Positions 57,901 to 64,000 of a stretch of DNA of 64,000 bases are shown here, piece after piece. How positions within the stretch are numbered: the first letter of the stretch is position 1; each line of letters starts with the position of its first letter. Both the position numbers and the translations under genes were made by a program. The notes beneath the pieces were generated by a model. It was not told the origin of the DNA. It was given only the letters and a program-made list of their open reading frames with translations, and searched no databases. The stretch spans positions 868,001 to 932,000 of the forward strand of contig JAKZHN010000008.1 of the NCBI GenBank assembly GCA_037179335.1, given 5' to 3'. Source of the DNA: Cyclaneusma minus. Its lineage: Eukaryota > Ascomycota > Leotiomycetes > Marthamycetales > Marthamycetaceae.

Positions 57901-58351
57901 TCAAGAGACGTCGTTGTAGACCCTGCCCCGCAAAATTTCATAGCTAGTCGCGCTGGAAGATAAGGAGAAAGGGGGCAATAATAGAAAGCGCCAAACAGCA
58001 GGGAGTATTTGGAGACGATTGTCATACAGCGCCAACGGACCAGCAAATAAATTTCCGACATCAACCGCATCAAACACATAAAAAGTTTTGAACGCCTAGA
58101 GCTTTTGCCGAAATTTTGCAGTCCATCGTTTTGACCGAAATCAGCCGCCGCAGCACATGGTATCCTATTGCCCAACTCCACATCGAAAGTACGAAAAACG
58201 AGAAACGTAAGGAAAGAAGATATGAGATGCGCTTCAGTGCTTGTCCGTTCTATGCCGCTGTTCCTTAGACACCAGAAAATAAACACCAGAAATTCCCTCA
58301 ACCTGCGCCAACCGCAGACATGACCATCATGAGACAGAGACCCCTCAACCA
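54971..58351. other. Long intergenic region with a hexamer array
   Basis: About 3.4 kb between convergent genes. Apart from the array at 55694-55912 I see nothing definite. A minus-strand frame of about 170 residues near 56565-57083 starts with GTG, has no domain and is not accepted. The sequence around 57727-58350 also lacks a coherent gene. Confidence 0.45.
55694..55912. repeat. Degenerate TTGAAG/CTTGAA hexamer array
   Basis: Roughly 220 nt built from TTGAAG and close variants (TTGGAG, TTGAAC, TTGAAA), with linking GCTTGCGCTTG and GCCAAG pieces. Units combine into longer AGTTGAAGTTGAAGC-like words. Later copies appear as CTTGAACTTGAA, a phase-shifted version of the same hexamer. No gene overlaps it. 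Confidence 0.8.
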
Positions 58352-60311
58352 TCAACTGAATCTACACGCAGTACCCATTTCAGGATATCTCTTGGAGAAA
58401 GGCGCTTTCATACTCCAGTTCCCCAGATTCAGCACGTGCGCCTTAAACATTGGGCTGATCCTGATTTCGCCGCCGTCCGGCCCGTCGACAAACTTCAATG
58501 TGTCGATGTGTCGGTATGGCCAATTGAGACTCAAGGACGACGTGTACATGTGCTGGAACTCTTCGGTATTATATAGATCCTGGCGGTTGATGCACATGTC
58601 GCGCATCTTGGGCCAGGCCATCTGATCCATCCAGATCGGGTGCGAAGTTATGAGTTGACTTGGAATCGGCGCGTAATTTTCGGGTAGCTTCTGGTAGGTT
58701 TCGGCGCAGGGCTGGATCATCCATGCCGCCAGAAACCACATGACATAAAGACATGCTACTTTTTCTGGCAGCTCCTGCAGGAGGGTCGATTGTATGATTT
58801 CGGTGATGACGCGACTCAGGGGATCGAGCTGTGACGTGCGTTCTGGATAAAGAAGGGCTTTCATGTCGGGCTCGGATGTCCCTAGAAGATCAGGCCCGGT
58901 GACGCCAATAGAAGCGAGATGGCGCCGCGACTGTAGTAGCGTCAGGAGCATGTTATCCACTAGGCCGGTGGGGGAAGAAACCCTGACGGGGATTTCGCAT
59001 GAATTCAGGGTTGGCGGATTGTAGGAAATATTCCGATTCTCGGTTCCTACAACACTGGAGGTGAGCGAGGGCATACGGGACAAAACAGGTGAGTCTGACT
59101 CGTTCGAAAAGGCTATGTGGTCGATGGCCGTTGGATCTTGAGCCCACTGGCGACCTAGAGGCAAGTTAGTTACCCAGTGTGTAGACAGTCCAAGAGTGGG
59201 TGAAACAAACCTGTCATTTCTTCTACTTGATAGCCGTTCATCTGTCGGTGCCCCCCCGGGGAGTATAACGGAAGCCCTGAATGCGATGGACCGCTTGTGT
59301 TAACAAAAACAGGAGCTTGGGGTAGTGGTTGTGGCATGGCTCGTTCCATGGGGCTCGCAACGGCCAAATTCGCAAACTCTTCGGAGCTACCTGAGATGGA
59401 GCTTGTCAATGGAGGTCTTTGAGAAGCGTTGCCGGACCACCAACTCGGCGGCAAGGAATGACTCGGAACAGTCATGTTGGAATGACCACCGCCGTTTGCG
59501 TAGCCATGGTGCGGGGGAATGGAGCTGGACGAGAGGGTTGAATTCGCACTACGGTTTCTGGGAGTAGTAGAGGCTAAAAGCGGTTTGTCAGAATTGCTGG
59601 TTCCGATCTTATATTGGCATTGCATTAAACAGTGAGGGCTGGGGATAGCGTCGCACGCCAGTCGGCTTTGCGATCAGCAATGCTTGCAGAGACGGTATAA
59701 TACCAAGTTCGGACATGGGAGTAGTACAGAAAATATTGATCACAGGCGTGAACTCAAGCACCGCTGGACTCCAAGAATTGTCCCATACATACCTCCAGAA
59801 GCGACAAACGCTTCATTGTTAGGATCCATACCCGCTGATATGCTCCCTCGTAATCGCCTCAGCTCGTTTTCAAGTTCTTCGTTGCGCCTGCGTAGTTCAG
59901 CCAGGGAGGATGCATCCCCGGCACCACCACCAGTCAACTCCTCAATCCGACGCTCCAGGTTTTCGATGTGCTCCTTGGTCCGCTGACGAATGGCGCGCTG
60001 GGCTTCCCGGTCATTCGCACGTTTTCGAGCAAGTTGGGCCTGGGAAAGAGTTGAGACACTCCGGGTTCCTGCACGTGAGGCTGCCATTCGCATCAGAAAA
60101 TCGGGAGTACACAGGCAGCGGGAAGGGAAAGGTCATAATGTAGCGGGCTGTGATGGGCTCTCAACAGGAAAGGGAGGTGAATACCTCTTTTTTTGGCCGG
60201 CTTAGTTTCAGAGGTCTTGCTAGGTGCCACACCGGAGCCAGAGCTCTCCCCTTCGGAGGGAGAAGCATCTTTGGCCTGCGGCACCGCATCAGGGACCGAC
60301 ATGTCTTGCAT
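58352..60311 (-). CDS. bZIP transcription factor with DUF3425 domain
   Basis: Four exons: 60311-60185, 60068-59793, 59573-59211 and 59154-58352, giving 522 residues. The first junction (G|GA) joins an N-terminal exon ending KPAKKRG to TRSVSTLSQ, so an ATG at 60093 that opens a long frame lies inside intron 1 and is not the start. The basic region QLARKRANDREAQRAIR carries the bZIP N-x7-R core. It runs into a short leucine-zipper-like helix (ENLERRIEEL...LAELRRRNEELENELRRL). The middle is Ser/Pro/Gly-rich and probably disordered. The C-terminal 200 residues match DUF3425 (DPLSRVITEIIQ...CLYVMWFLAAWMIQPC, then RPEWMDQ-like HPIWMDQMAWPKMRD). Members control stress, secondary metabolism or development in moulds. 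The target is unknown. Confidence 0.92.
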
Positions 60312-63300
60312 TTGACTTATCTGACCGTGAAATGTAGCCTCTCTCTGGGCTCCTCAGCACTCGTGGCAGCGATGAGGCATGTTAAGATGGGCGCTGAAAT
60401 GCTCGAAGGTTGCTGGTTATGTTCGAAAATCGGCGAGGGTATGGATGAGGTCGAGTAGTAGACTGGGGCGCTCGTGCTAATACATGTATGCGATGAGGAA
60501 CCCGCACGGGGCGCCGCTGGGCAAGGGAGGGGCGTGTAGGGTAGAAAAAAGAGAAGAAATAGCCAGGGCACTACAGCTACTGCACGACCCCGCCGATTTA
60601 TTCGAGCTGGCGGGATGATCTTGGGCATCTTTCCGGTCTGGCAGCCATGCTTGTTGCCCAGAAGTACTTTGTAGAGGCACCAAGCCACGGCTTGTGCGTA
60701 TTCAACGACGTGGTGACTTAAAAGATACATGTAGGGCTGGACCTTTACACTTTGGCTAACAGACGCTATGTTTGGAGCGGAATGTCAGCCGCTGGAGATG
60801 GAGGGGTTCCGCTGAATCGCAACTCTCTCTACAGCTTCAGTTGATACACGTTGAAATGTAGCTCTCCAGGCACTGGAAAGTGCTGTGATGGACCAAAGCT
60901 TCACGTTACCAGGACCAGGGCGTGATGCGAGCACAGGGCGAGCACAGGGCGAGCAACAGCGACAGCCTATCGCCAGACTCCCTTTCCAGTAGCTTTCCTG
61001 TAGCTTTCCTGTTGTTGCCAGCCTGCCACATTGGTTTGAGCTGGTCTGTTGGAAGGCATATTGCTGCTGCACGGTCGAGGATCGACGTGGTGGTTCGAGG
61101 TCGAAGGCTTGTCCTGCAGGCCTTGCAGCTAACTTCATTGAAACATGAAGTTCCCAAAACACGACCTGGACGGGGACCAGAGCTCGGGCTCGGGCCCGGT
61201 ATCTGCCGACTTGGTGGAGTGCTTCAAAGGGCCACCCAATAACAACATGGGGGCGCAGCAACGACACCCAAGGCTGGCTGTGAACATAGGGCACCAAGCA
61301 GCCCGACGGGGAGCAAATGGGCGAAGGACTTGTCCACATAGCGGCGTGAAACACATCTTGCGCCTTGCAAGGCTCGTACTCGTCAGCTTTCGCGAGCTCC
61401 GGTTGATGATCCAAGAGTTTCGACTTGGCCTTGCGTACGTCAACTACACCGCCGACGGCAGTGCTGCACATCAGCGAGTGGGGACCGGCAAAGGGATTGG
61501 ATTGATGTCACTGGCTGCAGAATAATTTGCCGAATGTCAACTCTAGCGTTGATTTAGAGTTTGTGCTAGCCAGACAGGGGCCGGTTCTGGCGTCCAAGAT
61601 TCGTCTTGCTGGGAGGCTAATGCAGCCACACCAAGGAGCTCCCTGGCAGCCGGCGACGACATTCTCGAAGCCACGCTCCACTGGCGGCATCATCGCTTGC
61701 AGATTGACGCGAAGACCGAGATACCATCAACATAACCCAAAACGCAGCAGAGGGACGGCGAAGCTTGTTTCTGCGACTTGGTCTGATATCTCCTTTTTGT
61801 ATGCAACAACGGTCGACATACCTGAGTTTCCTTCACCTGCCTGGCGACGCTTCACCATCATTCGTCCAGGCTTCTTCTGCAGGGCCGCATTAGTTGACCG
61901 GGACCGCAGGCAGCAGTGCATCTTGCGACATAACCTCGAATATCGGCTGTTTCAAGAAGGCATTGAACGGTTCTGCCTTGACCTTCTAGAAGACAGAGGA
62001 GCCTCGGATCTGTAGATGTCCGTGGTACATATATGAGGGACGCGAAGTGCACGGAGATTGAGAAGAAACGAGGCTTTTCGTCCGGGAGGCCAGCGTCAGA
62101 GAGCCCAGTAGTGACGCTATTCCTAGCCCGCGGCGTAAGCAGTGACTTGCGGGGGAACACCGGCTCCAGTACCGCTGGCGGGCTGTCCTTGGATCTGGGG
62201 TGCTGATGTAACATGATGATTTGCGCGGCTCTAAGCCTAGTGCTGCAGAGCTTGGGGGTCCGGGCCGGAATAGGCAAGTTTGGCTGAGGGCTGGGAGGAG
62301 AACTGGCCCATCACGGCTTGGACAACATACGTCGACGACCACTCTGAGCGATGAGGCGAGCTTCCCATATTTTCGCATCAACAAATTGTACTTCGGTCGG
62401 GAGTGTTGACCGACTTAGTATTCTGCCCCGGCTCCTTCCGACTTCGATCCCAGACGCCCTGCTCTCAGAAAATTCTCGATCCGCGCATCGTCCTGTCTTT
62501 GGGCGAAATCCATACTGCTGAACCCTGACCACATGGCACATGGTTAGCCAGGATAATTAAGGGTACGGGACACAACGACGGCAGAACTCTGATCGGGTTC
62601 AGCTTACGAGTAGTCTAGTCGCATGCGCCGTCACAATCGCGGGGTCGTCGCGCTATGCTTTGCTGGGCATTGGGATTCTGAGATTATGTATTGTGTATTG
62701 CTTCACAACTCCATCGTTGCTCCTGGCTCTCGGATCGCGGGAAAAATGCGCAAATACAAGATTGAGGTAAGCGCTGCGAAGTTGCCCGTGGGTTGTGACC
62801 GAGATTCGACACCTCTGCATTCATGTTGATTATTATGCAAGGGCCTCTAATAAAGCCCATATTTCGTCTCGATAAACCCAAACACAAGAGCACCACTGAA
62901 ACATTGAAGTCTATCCCTAGTGATTTACTTTGCGGAGCCGCTGGACCGCAGATCACCAACTTTCTTTGTGACTTCTAGACTTCCGTTCAAGGGAGGACAT
63001 AGTACGATATGTGCTCTTCTCAATCTCGTGGCCCGTAGGTGTGATAACTGTTGGTTGGCGTATCGTCGACGAGCTGGTTTAGCCTCAACCCTTTCGGCAC
63101 CGCAAGCTTGGCTCGGACTCGAGGAATATGATGAGAAGCTTTGGGACGAATCTTGCGTGCGGGAAGAGTACATGTAGGGCTCATGCACATCAAGCATCCA
63201 GGGGCCATTTAAGCTTTCATGTTGTGCAGTAGTACTCCTATCTGGGCCATTCATATGCCTCTGCGCGGGCAATATCGTATGTTTACAGCCGCATCAAGAA

Positions 63301-63470
63301 GCCAAGGGCGGCACTCTTGTCAGTTGGCCCCTTTCACCGCCCCCAGAAGTTGGATAAAGTTCGGGGTGTTCAAGTGGTCAACCTTGGATGCGTCAGAATG
63401 GCACGATTCCCTAAATCTACCGTTGGGCAGCGATTCAGGCCGAGGGAGATCCAGCGCAATAATGGTCGCA
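60312..63470. other. Long intergenic region
   Basis: About 3.2 kb with no supportable gene. Frames of 160-230 residues at 60785-61471 (-) and 61527-62015 (+) lack domains and overlap frames on the other strand. Short tandem copies are visible: GGGCGAGCACA near 60920-60950 and TAGCTTTCCTG near 60991-61010. The left end should hold the promoter of the bZIP gene. Confidence 0.45.
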
Positions 63471-64000
63471 TCAAGATGTCTTTTCCGTCTCTGACACCCC
63501 CTTTTCAGCTTCCAGCAGCTCCTCCATTCCGCCCACTTCTCGAGGTCCCTCGAACCCTGCAGGTGGGAGGGCCCACTCAGGCAAAGGGCTTTTGTAGCTC
63601 CAGCTTCCCCCCATATCCTCATAGCGCAGGGCGTGGAGATAGATGCCGAGTTCGTGGGCTCCGGGATCGGTGTAGAGCGGAGTATCGCAAACGTCGCAGA
63701 GCTCGCCCGACATCTTCTCCGCCTTCTTCCTGTTGTAATCTTCCACCATCTCGTCGTGATAACTCACCGCGTCCGCTACTTCTTCCTTGCCCATACGCGA
63801 GAGACGGGTGATGATGTCTTCATCGGTGTCTTGAGTAGCATCGGCATCGCTCTTACCCAGTCGGTCTCCCCAGACTCTCCTGTTGCAGTAGATGGGATCA
63901 TTGGCGATGGGATGGCCTAGAAACTGCAGGTGAACGCGGAGCTGATGAGTGCGCCCAGTGACTGGCAAGCACCGGACGATGGAGTAGCCTGGTTTGTTCG
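63471..64000 (-). CDS. RluA-family RNA pseudouridine synthase, C-terminal part
   Basis: Partial: the frame is open through the right edge of the window, so the N-terminus and catalytic Asp lie outside. The visible part (about 175 residues) contains CLPVTGRTHQLRVHLQFLGH and PIANDPIYCN, the highly conserved C-terminal signature of RluA-type synthases. A CDVCDTPLYTDP segment and LGIYLHALRYE follow, as in the fungal Rib2/Pus8/Pus9 group. Those enzymes convert uridine 32 of tRNAs to pseudouridine in cytosol or mitochondria; Rib2 also carries a deaminase domain needed for riboflavin synthesis. Which paralogue this is cannot be told without the missing part. The stop is at 63471. Confidence 0.9.
   Translation of the reverse strand, partial: NKPGYSIVRCLPVTGRTHQLRVHLQFLGHPIANDPIYCNRRVWGDRLGKSDADATQDTDEDIITRLSRMGKEEVADAVSYHDEMVEDYNRKKAEKMSGELCDVCDTPLYTDPGAHELGIYLHALRYEDMGGSWSYKSPLPEWALPPAGFEGPREVGGMEELLEAEKGVSETEKTS

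Noticed and set aside
60785..61471. 228-residue minus-strand frame
   Set aside because: No recognisable motif, overlapping frames on the other strand, and Arg/Ser/Gly-rich composition; treated as chance.
61527..62015. 162-residue plus-strand frame
   Set aside because: No family match, no conserved pattern and no support from splice sites or neighbours.
1..64000. CRISPR array, bacterial operons or phage genes
   Set aside because: The introns, eukaryotic gene families and absence of regularly spaced direct repeats rule these out.

Overview
The window looks like nuclear DNA of a filamentous ascomycete (Pezizomycotina). Genes are split by short introns (about 46-250 nt), mostly GT-AG, and spacers are long. 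The protein families are typical of moulds: a bZIP/DUF3425 regulator, a C2H2 plus Zn2Cys6 regulator, a But2-type secreted protein, DUF3405, and OPT and POT peptide transporters. I cannot fix the class from the sequence alone. Exon boundaries given here were worked out by hand from splice consensus, reading phase and family fit; no transcript data were available.

Layout, left to right. 1-4226 holds no gene I can support. 4227-7289 (-) is the ER Hsp70-like chaperone LHS1, ending in HDEL. It is divergent from a 1418-residue acidic, repeat-rich, single-membrane-segment protein (8488-12744, +). Then come a Rossmann-fold epimerase-like gene (13271-14281, +), a secreted alpha/beta hydrolase (14695-15927, +), a convergent ethanolamine/choline kinase (16647-18009, -), and a CLC chloride/proton exchanger (19201-21604, +). 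These are followed by a small coiled-coil/membrane protein (22551-23072, +), a zinc-finger transcription factor with seven exons (25409-27968, +), and a carboxymuconolactone-decarboxylase-family gene broken by a one-base frameshift (28592-29527, -). A secreted But2-domain protein follows (30329-31477, -).

33646-40462 is a run of three minus-strand genes: an MFS transporter, a small ABM-like protein and a ten-exon OPT oligopeptide transporter. Next are the ribosome-assembly WD40 protein SQT1 (42913-44451, -), a DUF3405 type II membrane protein (46748-49018, -), a small two-helix membrane protein (51327-51942, +) packed against a ten-exon POT/PTR2 peptide transporter (52002-54970, +), a bZIP/DUF3425 transcription factor (58352-60311, -), and the 3' end of an RluA-type pseudouridine synthase cut by the right edge (63471-64000, -).

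Functionally the window mixes housekeeping genes (LHS1, SQT1, pseudouridine synthase, ethanolamine kinase, CLC) with accessory uptake and regulation genes (OPT, POT, MFS, two transcription factors). I see no secondary-metabolite backbone enzyme, no intact transposon, no CRISPR array and no tRNA or rRNA gene. The less explained material is the acidic repeat protein, the small gene in front of PTR2, the frameshifted decarboxylase, and several minisatellite or strand-biased spacer arrays.
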